A stretch of 11,369 nt of DNA from an uncultured Eubacteriales bacterium. GTDB lineage: Bacteria; Bacillota; Clostridia; Oscillospirales; CAG-272. Position 1 is the first letter of the stretch, and every line of letters begins with the position of its first letter. Shown here piece after piece: positions 1-7,259 of the stretch. The position numbers were made by a program, and so were the translations under genes. The DNA lies in contig CATLAS010000011.1 in NCBI GenBank assembly GCA_949878535.1, positions 1 to 11,369 of the forward strand, in the 5' to 3' direction. The notes beneath the pieces are model-generated. The model ran no database searches. It was not told the origin of the DNA and saw only the letters and a list, made by a program, of their open reading frames with translations.

Positions 1-495
1 ACGAATCCACAGAGGACGACCCATTTCCTCCGTCAGTCGCAAAAAGCGCAGCACCGTTTGCAGATTCCCCTTACAATGCTTTATATAATCCTCGGCAGTA
101 GTAAATTTTAAATCTGCAATCACAAGATCTGTATATTGAAGCACGGCACGCGCGCCGTCCAAATCAGCCGAACCTGCTGTACAAATGGCAGTGTGCAGAG
201 ATTGTTCTTTTGCCGCCCGCAAAAGCTCGGCAGCAAACGCACTTTGCAGCAGCGGCTCGCCGCCAGACAGGGTGATCCCACCCGCATCGCCGAAATAGGG
301 ACTACACCGCAATGCCTTTGCAATAATTTCGTCTACAGTATATAAAGAACCTTCCCGCAGATTCCAGGTTTCCGGATTGTGACAATACGCGCACCGCAGA
401 GCGCATCCCTGGAAAAAGACCACAAAACGAATACCCGGCCCCTCTAAAGTACCAAAAGTTTGAAAGGCGTTGATTCGTCCTTTATTTTCAGACAC
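1..495 (-). CDS. pflA: Pyruvate formate-lyase activating enzyme (radical SAM), C-terminus cut by window edge
   Basis: PflA uses S-adenosylmethionine and a [4Fe-4S] cluster to abstract a hydrogen from the glycine of PflB, making the glycyl radical. The visible 165 codons are open to base 1. They begin MSENKGRINAFQTFGTLEGP and carry the radical-SAM cysteines CALRCAYC (residues 31-38, CX3CX2C), an SGGEPLLQ motif (GGEP at 78-81), DLVIADLKF (DLK at 128-130) and a final RPLWIR. The family is usually about 240-250 aa, so roughly 80 residues lie outside the window. I chose the GTG at 495-493 because AAGGAG at 507-502 sits 6 nt upstream; the ATG at 500 would leave no spacer. That RBS overlaps the pflB stop codon (506-508), so the genes are co-transcribed and probably translationally coupled. 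Identity is secure; the exact start is less so. Confidence 0.95.
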   Translation of the reverse strand, partial: MSENKGRINAFQTFGTLEGPGIRFVVFFQGCALRCAYCHNPETWNLREGSLYTVDEIIAKALRCSPYFGDAGGITLSGGEPLLQSAFAAELLRAAKEQSLHTAICTAGSADLDGARAVLQYTDLVIADLKFTTAEDYIKHCKGNLQTVLRFLRLTEEMGRPLWIR

Positions 496-505
496 AGCAT
501 TCTCC

Positions 506-2728
506 TTATACCGCATGATGGAAGGTACGTTGAATCACTTCCCGCTGCTGTTCTCTGCTCAGCTTATGAAAATTAACAGCATAGCCAGACACACGAATCG
601 TCAGATTAGGGTATTTATCCGGATCATTGTAAGCCTCTATGAGCATTTCCCGATTCATTACATTCACATTTAAATGATGCGCACCCTGTCCAAAATATCC
701 GTCCAGCATGGCACACAGATTTGCATATCGCTCCTGCTCTGTTTTGCCCAAAGCATCCGGAATAATGGAGAAGGTGTTGGAGATGCCGTCTTTACAATGT
801 GCATATGGAATTTTCGCTACGGAGTTCAGCGCGGCAATCGCACCGTTCTTTTCCCTTCCATGCATGGGGTTTGCGCCGGGAGCAAATGCCTCGCCGACTT
901 TTCTGCCGTCCGGTGTGGAGCCGGTTTTCTTACCATACACTACATTGGAAGTAATCGTCAAAACTGACAAGGTGTGCTCTGCATTCTTATACAGAGGATG
1001 CTGCTGCAATGCCTTGTGGAACAGTTCGATTTGTCCGGCTGCAATGCTGTCAACTCGATCATCGTCGTTGCCGTATGCGGGATATTCCCCTTCTACAGTG
1101 AAATCACGAATTAAACCGGTGGTTTCATCCCGCACGCATTTTACGCGGGCATATTTGATTGCAGAAAGTGAATCCGCCAGCACGCTAAGTCCCGCAACAC
1201 CGAACGCCATATACCGGTGCACATCGGTATCATGAAGCGCCATCTGGGTTTTCTCATAGGCATACTTGTCATGCATATAGTGAATGACATTCATCGTATT
1301 TACATAGGTTTTCGCAAGCCAGTCGCGGTACAAATCCAATCTTTTGCAAACCGCCTCATAATCCAGCACTTCATCCGGATAAGGCTCCGCCTCGGGACCT
1401 ACCTGAATATTTTTCATTTCATCCCGCCCGCCGTTGAGTGCGAGAAGCAGCAGCTTTGCCAGATTAGCGCGCGCACCGAAGAACTGCATATCCTTACCCA
1501 CACGCATAGCAGAAACACAACATGCAATCGCATAATCGTCCCCGTAATACGGACGCATGAGATCATCATTTTCATATTGAATTGCACAGGTGCCACAGGA
1601 AACAGACGCGCAATATTTTTTGAAAGAATCGGGAAGCGCGCGGGACCACAAAATCGTAAGGTTCGGTTCCGGCGCAGCGCCCAGATTGTGCAACGTATGC
1701 AGAAAACGATAAGATGTTTTTGTAACGAGCGTCCGTCCATCCTCGCCCATGCCGCCGACTGCTTCGGTAATCCACATGGGATCCCCGCCAAACAGCTCGT
1801 TGTAAGCAGGTGTACGCAAATGCCGCGCCATACGCAGCTTCATAACAAACTGGTCGATCAGCTCCTGCGCGCCTTCTTCTGTAAGGATTCCTGCCTGAAT
1901 GTCCCGTTCAATATAAATATCCAAAAAGGTAGACACTCTGCCAAGGCTCATTGCAGCGCCGTTTTGCTCCTTGATTGCGCCCAAATATCCAAAGTATACC
2001 CACTGCACCGCTTCCCGGGCATTCTTAGCGGGGCCGGAAATATCACATCCGTACATAGCAGCCATATCTTTCAGATATCCAAGGAATCGGATTTGCTGGT
2101 ACAGTTCCTCACTCAAACGGATGCTGTCCACATCCATAGCTCCCTCGCCTACTGCTTTTTTATCCTTCTGTTTTTCCTCGATCAGCTTATCTATACCGTA
2201 CAGGGCAACCCTTCTGTAGTCTCCGATAATTCTGCCGCGGCCGTATGCATCCGGTAGTCCTGTTATAATACCACAGCGTCTGGCGTTGCGCATTTCTTCT
2301 GTATAAACCCGATACACGCCATCATTGTGCGTGGTTCTGTACTGGAATTCATCTTCCACAATATCGGAAAGCGTATACCCGTATGCAGCGCAAGCTTCCC
2401 GTGCCATTTTGATTCCACCGAACGGGTTGACACCGCGGCAGAGCGGTGCATCCGTCTGCAATCCTACGATCAGTTCATTTTCCTGATCCAAATAACCGGG
2501 CGCATAGTTCAAAAGGGAGGATACTGTGTCTGTTTTAATATCCAATACGCCGCCTTTTTCCCGCTCCTGCGCAAGAAGCGCGTCCAGCTTTTCTTTCAGT
2601 CCGATGGTTCTCTGTGTCGGTTCAGCCAAAAAAGACGCGTCCCCTGTGTAGGGGGTATAATTTTTCTGGATAAAATCCCGCACATCAATTTTCGTGTTCC
2701 AGACACCTTCATTGAAATTTTTGAACAT
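506..2728 (-). CDS. pflB: Formate C-acetyltransferase (pyruvate formate-lyase), glycyl radical enzyme
   Basis: This cytosolic enzyme splits pyruvate with CoA into acetyl-CoA and formate in anaerobic fermentation. The protein has 740 residues, close to the usual length of about 750. It carries the adjacent active-site cysteines in [16 protein letters not shown] (Cys403-Cys404), the conserved [10 protein letters not shown] (about 384-393), [11 protein letters not shown] (about 415-425), and the C-terminal glycyl radical loop RVSGYAVNF (712-720, radical on Gly715). The ATG at 2728 is preceded by GGGAGG with a 7-nt spacer. It is followed 10 nt later by pflA, its activase. No good promoter is seen in the 32 bp between the start and the repeat element at 2763-2909. 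The best promoter lies far upstream at 3526-3552, in front of a ZTP riboswitch, so expression is probably controlled by ZTP through a long leader. All catalytic residues are present. Confidence 0.98.
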   Translation of the reverse strand: MFKNFNEGVWNTKIDVRDFIQKNYTPYTGDASFLAEPTQRTIGLKEKLDALLAQEREKGGVLDIKTDTVSSLLNYAPGYLDQENELIVGLQTDAPLCRGVNPFGGIKMAREACAAYGYTLSDIVEDEFQYRTTHNDGVYRVYTEEMRNARRCGIITGLPDAYGRGRIIGDYRRVALYGIDKLIEEKQKDKKAVGEGAMDVDSIRLSEELYQQIRFLGYLKDMAAMYGCDISGPAKNAREAVQWVYFGYLGAIKEQNGAAMSLGRVSTFLDIYIERDIQAGILTEEGAQELIDQFVMKLRMARHLRTPAYNELFGGDPMWITEAVGGMGEDGRTLVTKTSYRFLHTLHNLGAAPEPNLTILWSRALPDSFKKYCASVSCGTCAIQYENDDLMRPYYGDDYAIACCVSAMRVGKDMQFFGARANLAKLLLLALNGGRDEMKNIQVGPEAEPYPDEVLDYEAVCKRLDLYRDWLAKTYVNTMNVIHYMHDKYAYEKTQMALHDTDVHRYMAFGVAGLSVLADSLSAIKYARVKCVRDETTGLIRDFTVEGEYPAYGNDDDRVDSIAAGQIELFHKALQQHPLYKNAEHTLSVLTITSNVVYGKKTGSTPDGRKVGEAFAPGANPMHGREKNGAIAALNSVAKIPYAHCKDGISNTFSIIPDALGKTEQERYANLCAMLDGYFGQGAHHLNVNVMNREMLIEAYNDPDKYPNLTIRVSGYAVNFHKLSREQQREVIQRTFHHAV

Positions 2729-2762
2729 ATCTATTCCTCCCTGAATCTATTATTTTCCATAA

Positions 2763-2909
2763 AGCCCCCCTTGTGCAAAGGGGGGTGGCGCGGCTCTGCC
2801 GCGACGGAGGGATTGTCTGCTATACTACCGATTTATAGATTCTGCAAAATGATAGCATAAACAATCCCTCACCCGCTACGCGGGAGCCCCCTTTGCACAA
2901 GGGGGCCTT
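2763..2909. repeat. Palindromic intergenic element, copy R1 (about 147 bp)
   Basis: Each end forms its own hairpin: CCCCCCTTGTGCAAAGGGGG at the left and CCCCCTTTGCACAAGGGGG at the right, and the two ends are also inverted repeats of each other. Inside these lie a second inverted pair, GAGGGATTGT (about 2807-2816) and ACAATCCCTC (2861-2870), and a less conserved core with TGCTATA and GATAGCAT. No ORF with protein character is present. It looks like a MITE-like or large REP-type element of the kind scattered in gut clostridial genomes. No transposase is in the window. The element ends about 34 bp upstream of the pflB start. Confidence 0.85.
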
Positions 2910-3201
2910 TCCCCAATTCTTCAAGTCTCCCCCAACAAGGTGGATGGCACGGCCAAGCGTAGCGATCGTGACGGGGGATTGTTATTATACTACCGATTTA
3001 CAGATCCTGCGAAATGACAGTATAGACAATCCCTCACCCGCTACGCGGGAGCCCCCTTTGCACAAGGGGGCCTTTCCCCAATTCTTTAAGTCTCCCCCAA
3101 CAAGGTGGATGGCACGGCCAAGCGTAGCGATCGTGACGGGGGATTGTTTGTTATACTACCGATTTACAGATCCTGCGAAATGACAGTATAGACAATCCCT
3201 C
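2871..3201. repeat. Tandem duplication, period 165-166 bp, of element plus flank
   Basis: The stretch 2871-3035 is repeated almost without change at 3036-3201. For example, CACAAGGGGG occurs at 2896 and 3061, TCTCCCCCAACAAGG at 2926 and 3091, and ACAATCCCTC at 2861, 3026 and 3192. The two copies differ by a T/C near 2921/3086 and by a 1-bp indel in the core (GTTATTATAC against GTTTGTTATAC). The unit joins the right arm of one element, a short linker (CCCCAATTCTT) and the body of the next. This points to recent unequal crossing-over or replication slippage, not two independent insertions. Confidence 0.85.
2925..3073. repeat. Palindromic intergenic element, copy R2
   Basis: Same family and orientation as R1. 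The right arm CCCCCTTTGCACAAGGGGG is intact, and the inner inverted pair GGGGGATTGT / ACAATCCCTC is clear. The left arm has decayed to TCTCCCCCAACAAGGTGGAT. A small internal hairpin, AAGCGTAGCGATCG, lies in the left half, and CCCGCTACGCGGG forms a hairpin in the right half. It is nearly identical to R3. Confidence 0.8.
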
Positions 3202-3257
3202 ACCCGCCTCGCGAGAGCACCCTAGGATCCGCTACGCGGCTCCAGCACAAGGGAGCC
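3090..3257. repeat. Palindromic intergenic element, copy R3, with an extra palindrome in the right arm
   Basis: The left half matches R2 almost base for base. The right arm differs. After ACAATCCCTCACCCG it reads CTCGCGAGAGCACCCT, and the hairpin tip is replaced by AGGATCCGCTACGCGGCTCC (3224-3243) before CACAAGGGAGCC closes the arm. The same inserted motif occurs at 11152-11171 and, inverted, at 11341-11361. Confidence 0.75.
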
Positions 3258-3357
3258 TTTTAATACAAAGTGGAGCTGCGTCGTGCCCTCTTTGCTGGGG
3301 GAGCCTTTTGAACCGGGGAAACTGTGCCGTACTCCCTTTGCAAAGGTGGCTAATGAA
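3258..3357. repeat. Decayed fragments of the palindromic element arms
   Basis: Pieces such as CCTCTTTGCTGGGGGAGCCTTTT, GGGGAAACTGTGCCG and ACTCCCTTTGCAAAGGTGGC resemble degenerate element arms. No inner inverted pair or core is recognisable and no gene is present. With R1-R3 they make up nearly all the DNA between the riboswitch terminator and pflB. Confidence 0.5.
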
Positions 3358-3391
3358 GTTTGCTCTCCCACTTATTCCCATCCAAATTATA

Positions 3392-3425
3392 CAAAAAGGG
3401 CAGTCTCCATATTGAGAGACTGCCC
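3392..3425 (-). terminator. Intrinsic terminator, expression platform of the ZTP riboswitch
   Basis: On the minus strand GGGCAGTCTC (3425-3416) pairs perfectly with GAGACTGCCC (3407-3398) around an 8-nt loop, followed by TTTTT (3397-3393) and TGT. The first bases of the stem (GGGC) are also the last conserved bases of the aptamer, so folding of the aptamer and of the terminator should exclude each other. It is also the first terminator met by transcripts reading through from the glycosidase gene at 3603-5429. Confidence 0.9.
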
Positions 3426-3500
3426 AGACGGTCGGCGCACCGCTTTTTACTTCATGTGGTAAACTCCACCGGCGGGCCCCCGCCGTCCGTCAGTAATAAA
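3420..3500 (-). promoter_or_regulatory. ZTP riboswitch (pfl motif) in the pflB leader
   Basis: Read on the minus strand, the parts occur in the order known for the ZTP/pfl RNA. A weak P1 pairs TTTATTACT (3500-3492) with AGTAAAAAG (3451-3443). Then comes ACTGACGG, a GC-rich extra hairpin (GGCGG/CCGCC, about 3484-3471), the GTGG-AGTTTA-CCAC hairpin (3469-3456), and the highly conserved 3' end GCCGACCGTCTGGGCA (3436-3421), one base from the usual CCGxCCGCCUGGGC. GACGGACGGCG is complementary to CGCCGACCGTC except for one mismatch. ZTP riboswitches sense the purine intermediate AICAR phosphates that build up when 10-formyl-THF is short, and they are named after pfl genes. Here ligand binding should prevent the overlapping terminator and turn pflBA on. 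Recognition is from memory of the consensus; the context supports it strongly. Confidence 0.85.
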
Positions 3501-3525
3501 AAGCGTTATTCGGTACTGTCTATAG

Positions 3526-3552
3526 CTTATACTGAAAATCGGTTTTTGTCAA
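3526..3552 (-). promoter_or_regulatory. Promoter for the riboswitch-pflBA transcript
   Basis: A perfect -35 TTGACA (3552-3547) is followed by TATAAG (3531-3526) 15 bp later; reading TAAGCT as the -10 gives 17 bp. Transcription would start near 3515-3520, about 20 nt before the first riboswitch stem. An inverted repeat CCATAA-GAA-TTATGG (3563-3577) lies just upstream of the -35 and could be a protein site. The leader to the pflB ATG would be about 790 nt. Confidence 0.65.
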
Positions 3553-3602
3553 TGGAACATTTCCATAAGAATTATGGTCAAATCCCATTTTATTTTATGT
3601 CT

Positions 3603-5429
3603 TTATACTTTCCGTATGGAAAATACAGTATATTCAAAGTCAGAATATACATTTGGTACATCTATTTCAATCTGCAGCATTTCCTTTCCTGCGCAGACTG
3701 CAGCAGGAATATAAAAATCGTTATCGGCAAAAGCGGTTGCTTCATTGTATCCTGGATTGTACCAGTCGCCAACCGGCACGCCGTCAACAGAAACAACACC
3801 CAACTGCGGAGACCGCGTCTGATCGTACAGACGGCGGAGACAAACGCCGTCGTTTTCCGGTGCAATCGCCACTTCAAACCGGATTTTTCCTGCTTTATGC
3901 ACAAAACCGTCTTTTTGCAGCACAGGTGCTTTCCGCTCGCTTTCGATTTTCGCGGTGAGAGATACTGCCTCGGCACTGTCGCTGGTATAGCCATGTTGTG
4001 CTCTGGACCGGGGACTGCCCACATAAATAAAGTCCGTTTGTGTGAAAAGTCCGTCCGGCTGCCGATAGGACAGACACAGGCTGGAATAGTCGGAATACGT
4101 CTGTCCAACCGCTCCGTGCTGGATGGATAAGCGGATTCCGTCCACAAAGCTGATAGGCATATCGTGAAGGAATCGATAATATCCGGCCGGATATTTAAAG
4201 GAACCTTTTACCGTGCAGTCGTTCATTAAATATACGTCATTGATACAGCCCGCACAGGGAGAATCATACTTTGTGTTGGGCCAGTAGATACCCAGATAAA
4301 AGTCCTCCGTACCAGTACCGTTGATTTGCGGTGTACGCGCACCGTTTATAAAGAAATGTTCGTTGCCTTCGCAGTACTGCCCGCCGTGACAAGTCTGCAT
4401 CACAGCCACAACATGACCGCGACCGAAAAATTCTCCAATGAGCCAATCATCAAACAGTTCTGTAATACCCTTGCGGAAATCTGCGTGGAAATATCCTGCT
4501 TCCTTTTTGGGATATGTATTCTCCTCCACCGCAAGTTTCAGGGTCAGCTCAGCCGGGGATTCCGTGTCAAGGTTTACAAGGGTAATATCCGCGCATTTCC
4601 AGAATGGCATAGGCAGATACAGCGACATCACAATCTGATCGCCCTCCATGTGCACATCCAGCGCATGGGAATGCACTTCCGTAAATCCGAAAGGCTGAGA
4701 AAACATGTGCAGCAGAGGAGTCGCCACCTGAGATATTTTTTCTCCGTCCCAGGAAATATCCACCTGCACCTGACTAAGATCCGCGTCCGCAGGCGCGGTT
4801 ACTGTAAACGCTGTAATTGTACCCGGCTGCTCCGCTTTAAATACATTGGTATACATAGAGGTCAGGGTAAGCGTCTTTTCATATGTATACGTTTTCTGTA
4901 CCGGCACTTCTCCTGCAAATGCCCGCAAGAATGCGGCGCTTCTGCCGCCTACCGTGTCCATATCTGTATCACCGTCAAACTTTTCATACATGATATGGTA
5001 ATACACATTATCCAGCTTGCCGACGGCTGTAATTTTCAGTCCCTTTTCAAAAGGAATGGGAATGAAGAAATTCCCCGCCCGGCAGTCCGCTTCATCATAA
5101 TGTCCCCGCTCTTCATAGGTATTGCCTGCGCCGGACAGCTCCGGCACAGCGTTGTTAAAAAATCCGAACATTGTTGTAGTGTACCGGGGCGTATCGCTTC
5201 CATCAAAATAAAAAGAAACAGTAGTTTCTTCAGAAGCGTTTGCAACCCAGATGCTTTTGATGCATCCTTTACCATGCTCGTCAAACAGCACCATAGAGCC
5301 GTCTGCATCCTGATACAAAAACTGGTTGAAGTCCGCATTCTCCGCATTTCGGTCAAAGCTGGACGCCTGCATTGTCCGTCTGTGCGTTTCAAGATAAGGC
5401 AGTTCGCTCAGCTCATAGTAATCTCGCAT
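3603..5429 (-). CDS. DUF2961 / glycoside hydrolase family 172 protein, probably cytosolic
   Basis: The 608-residue protein matches the DUF2961 (GH172) pattern: CHGGQYCEGNEHFFINGART (347-366) followed by NGTGTEDFYLGIYW (370-383). Characterised GH172 enzymes act on alpha-D-fructofuranosides such as difructose dianhydride I, or on D-arabinofuranosides. From memory, their catalytic glutamates lie 21 residues apart; Glu354 and Glu375 here have that spacing. There is no signal peptide or membrane segment, so it should act on imported sugar inside the cell. The divergent neighbour is an MFS transporter, which supports this. An open frame extends to an ATG at 5618, but I chose the ATG at 5429 because GGGAG lies 7 nt upstream and a TTGACT-17-TATAAT promoter sits inside the extension. 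The exact substrate cannot be read from sequence. Confidence 0.85.
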   Translation of the reverse strand: MRDYYELSELPYLETHRRTMQASSFDRNAENADFNQFLYQDADGSMVLFDEHGKGCIKSIWVANASEETTVSFYFDGSDTPRYTTTMFGFFNNAVPELSGAGNTYEERGHYDEADCRAGNFFIPIPFEKGLKITAVGKLDNVYYHIMYEKFDGDTDMDTVGGRSAAFLRAFAGEVPVQKTYTYEKTLTLTSMYTNVFKAEQPGTITAFTVTAPADADLSQVQVDISWDGEKISQVATPLLHMFSQPFGFTEVHSHALDVHMEGDQIVMSLYLPMPFWKCADITLVNLDTESPAELTLKLAVEENTYPKKEAGYFHADFRKGITELFDDWLIGEFFGRGHVVAVMQTCHGGQYCEGNEHFFINGARTPQINGTGTEDFYLGIYWPNTKYDSPCAGCINDVYLMNDCTVKGSFKYPAGYYRFLHDMPISFVDGIRLSIQHGAVGQTYSDYSSLCLSYRQPDGLFTQTDFIYVGSPRSRAQHGYTSDSAEAVSLTAKIESERKAPVLQKDGFVHKAGKIRFEVAIAPENDGVCLRRLYDQTRSPQLGVVSVDGVPVGDWYNPGYNEATAFADNDFYIPAAVCAGKEMLQIEIDVPNVYSDFEYTVFSIRKV

Positions 5430-5462
5430 ATTTGTTCTCCCAAATTCAAATGTATTGTTCTC

Positions 5463-5491
5463 ATTATATCGGACAGGCGGTACAAAGTCAA
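5463..5491 (-). promoter_or_regulatory. Promoter for the GH172 gene
   Basis: TTGACT (5491-5486), a 17-bp spacer and a perfect TATAAT (5468-5463) read on the minus strand. The predicted start is near 5456, giving a short leader of about 27 nt before the ATG at 5429. This is the strongest promoter by match in the window. Confidence 0.8.
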
Positions 5492-5520
5492 TGTTTACTG
5501 CGTTATATTCGCAAATACAG

Positions 5521-5548
5521 TTGATTTTCGGATAGAATATGCTAAAAT
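5521..5548 (+). promoter_or_regulatory. Promoter for the MFS transporter gene
   Basis: TTGATT (5521-5526), a 16-bp spacer and TAAAAT (5543-5548). The start would be near 5555, just before the inverted repeat at 5562-5581. Its -35 lies 30 bp from the -35 of the divergent glycosidase promoter, so one regulator could act on both. Confidence 0.6.
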
Positions 5549-5561
5549 AAGGAAACTGTAA

Positions 5562-5581
5562 GGCAGAAAAACATTTCTGCC
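5562..5581. repeat. Perfect inverted repeat in the divergent intergenic region
   Basis: GGCAGAAA-AACA-TTTCTGCC is a perfect 8+8 palindrome just downstream of the predicted start site of the transporter transcript. It could be an operator for a local sugar repressor or a hairpin protecting the 5' end of the mRNA. No T-run follows, so it is not a terminator. No regulator gene is next to it. Confidence 0.6.
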
Positions 5582-5620
5582 CTCTCCCGCACCAGAACAC
5601 AAACAAGGAGCATCCCAATC

Positions 5621-6859
5621 ATGACGCAAAATCCTTCTGTTACAAAGTTTGCCTGCTATATGTCCAACGCCTCTATGGCTGCAGTGGCAAGCATATCTCC
5701 CCTGCTTTTTATCACTTTCCACGATCTTTACGGAATCTCATTTACTCTGCTGGGTCTGTTGGTTCTCATCAATTTCTGCACTCAGCTGTGCGTGGATGTG
5801 CTGTTTTCCTTTTATGCACATAAATTTAACATATCAAAAGTCGTGCGATCTATGCCGCTTCTGACTGTGCTGGGACTGCTGATCTACGGATCCCTGCCGC
5901 CGCTTTTCCCGGAAAAAGCATATCTGTTTCTGGTAATCGGAACAGTCATTTTTTCTGCTGCCGCCGGTCTTGCAGAAGTGCTGATCAGTCCTGTAATTGC
6001 AGCGCTTCCCTCTGAAAATCCAGAGCGGGATATGAGCCGCGCCCATTCCATATACGCCTGGGGCGTTGCAGTAGTAGTACTGCTGAGTACACTATATCTG
6101 CGCCTGTTCGGAATAGAGGTGTGGTATATCCTTGTATTTATTTGGATCAGTATACCGCTGGCAGCTTTTATCCTTTTCATGTGTGCGCACATCCCCGTAC
6201 TGCCCACCTCCCAAAACAGCGCGGGAACAGCCAACCTGTTCAAAAACCCAGTTTTAATTTTGTGCATTCTATGTATCTTTCTGGGGGGAGCCAGTGAAAA
6301 CACCATGACCCAGTGGTGCTCAAGCTATCTGGAATCGGCTTTAGGGATTCCAAAACTCTGGGGCGATGTTTTCGGCGTTGCTGTGTTTGCAATTATGCTG
6401 GGACTTGGCAGAACGTTGTATGCAAAATACGGGAAAAATATCGCCAAATTTTTGCTGCTTGGTTTTGCAGGAGCCTTTTTCTGCTACATAACGGCAGCCC
6501 TTTCCCCCACCCCCGTTATTGGTCTGCTGGCCTGTATATTCACAGGGTTCTGCGTATCTATTCTATGGCCGGGTACTTTAATTTATACAGCACAGGCAGT
6601 TCCGAACGCCAGTGTGGCAGTGTACGCACTACTTGCGGCAGGAGGTGACTTAGGCGGATCGATTGCACCGCAGCTGCTCGGCAGTATCACAGATGCAGTA
6701 TCTAAAAGCAGGTGGGCAGCTTCCTTTGCAGAAAATCTGTCTCCCGAGCAGATTGGGTTCAAAGCAGGCATGTTGATCGCCGCGCTGTTCCCTTTGATTG
6801 GAACTGCTGTTGTTCTGGTTTTGAAACATGCAGTCAGGAAAAGGAAAGCATCGACGTAG
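5621..6859 (+). CDS. MFS transporter, probably sugar uptake
   Basis: A 412-residue, very hydrophobic protein with about 12 predicted membrane segments in two halves separated by a polar loop near residues 190-209 (HIPVLPTSQNSAGT). Major facilitator signs are the basic loop AHKFNISKVVR (66-76) after the second segment, its counterpart GLGRTLYAKYGK (261-272) in the second half, GGASENTMTQWCSSYLES (222-239), and a glycine-rich AAGGDLGGSIAP (339-350) late in the protein. It is transcribed away from the GH172 glycosidase, and the two probably serve the same substrate. AAGGAG lies about 10 nt before the ATG, a rather long spacer. No clear terminator follows; the next DNA is repeat-rich. The family call is firm. 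Substrate and direction of transport are inferred from the neighbour only. Confidence 0.85.
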   Translation: MTQNPSVTKFACYMSNASMAAVASISPLLFITFHDLYGISFTLLGLLVLINFCTQLCVDVLFSFYAHKFNISKVVRSMPLLTVLGLLIYGSLPPLFPEKAYLFLVIGTVIFSAAAGLAEVLISPVIAALPSENPERDMSRAHSIYAWGVAVVVLLSTLYLRLFGIEVWYILVFIWISIPLAAFILFMCAHIPVLPTSQNSAGTANLFKNPVLILCILCIFLGGASENTMTQWCSSYLESALGIPKLWGDVFGVAVFAIMLGLGRTLYAKYGKNIAKFLLLGFAGAFFCYITAALSPTPVIGLLACIFTGFCVSILWPGTLIYTAQAVPNASVAVYALLAAGGDLGGSIAPQLLGSITDAVSKSRWAASFAENLSPEQIGFKAGMLIAALFPLIGTAVVLVLKHAVRKRKAST

Positions 6860-6902
6860 TGCACAATTTTAAAAATGCCCCAACAAAGGTAGCGCGGCGC
6901 AG

Positions 6903-7259
6903 GCTCTTCTAAACTTCGCAAGCCTCCCCCCAGCAAAGGAAACTGTCTCGGAGCATCCTAATTCTTCTGTAAGGTTCACCTGTGTAAAAGGAACTGTCGC
7001 GATGCACTCTAATTCTTCTATATGGTTCCCCCCAGTAAAGGGAGCTGTCACGAAGCACTCTAATTTTTCTTTATGGCTTCCCCCAGTAAAGGGAGCTGTC
7101 ACGAAGCACTCTAATTCTTCTTTATGGCTTCCCCCAGTAAAGGGAGCTGTCACGAAGCACTCTAATTCTTCTTTATGGCTCCCCCCAGTAAAGGGAGCTG
7201 TCACGAAGCACTCTAATTCTTCTTTATGGCTCCCTTGTGCAAAGGGAGCTGTCGCGATG
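6903..7259. repeat. Tandem array of seven 51-bp units derived from a palindromic element arm
   Basis: Units start at 6903, 6954, 7005, 7056, 7107, 7158 and 7209, exactly 51 bp apart. Each holds a flank (CACTCTAATTCTTCTTTAT) and a hairpin arm (GGCTYCCCCCAGTAAAGGGAGCT followed by GTCACGAAG). The units from 7056 on are nearly identical, the first two are badly decayed, and the last runs straight into the full element at 7228-7374, sharing its left arm. There are no spacers between units, so it is not CRISPR. As 51 is a multiple of three, it yields open frames with 17-residue repeats on both strands, which I regard as accidental. Confidence 0.9.

Noticed and set aside
1217..2257. 346-residue open frame antisense to pflB
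   Set aside because: It is the shadow of a strongly conserved gene, with no RBS and unlikely protein composition.
2817..3030. Outward promoters in the element cores (TATAAT or TATAGA with TTGCAG/TTTACA at 17-18 bp)
   Set aside because: The matches are partial and differ between copies; AT-rich cores give such hits by chance. Transcript start mapping would decide.
2893..3183. 96-residue plus-strand open frame with internal repeats
   Set aside because: It lies wholly within the duplicated palindromic elements and the repeat in the protein is the 165-bp DNA duplication.
2763..3257. Insertion sequence or transposon with coding capacity
   Set aside because: No transposase-like frame is found; the repeats are short, structured and non-coding.
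4326..5561. 411-residue open frame antisense to the GH172 gene
   Set aside because: Shadow frame; it would run into the divergent promoters and has no family resemblance.
5430..5618. 63-residue N-terminal extension of the GH172 protein from an upstream ATG
   Set aside because: It contains the TTGACT-17-TATAAT promoter, has no RBS, and the family start fits the ATG at 5429 with GGGAG ahead of it.
6903..7259. CRISPR-like regular repeats
   Set aside because: Units are contiguous with no unique spacers, and no cas genes are present.
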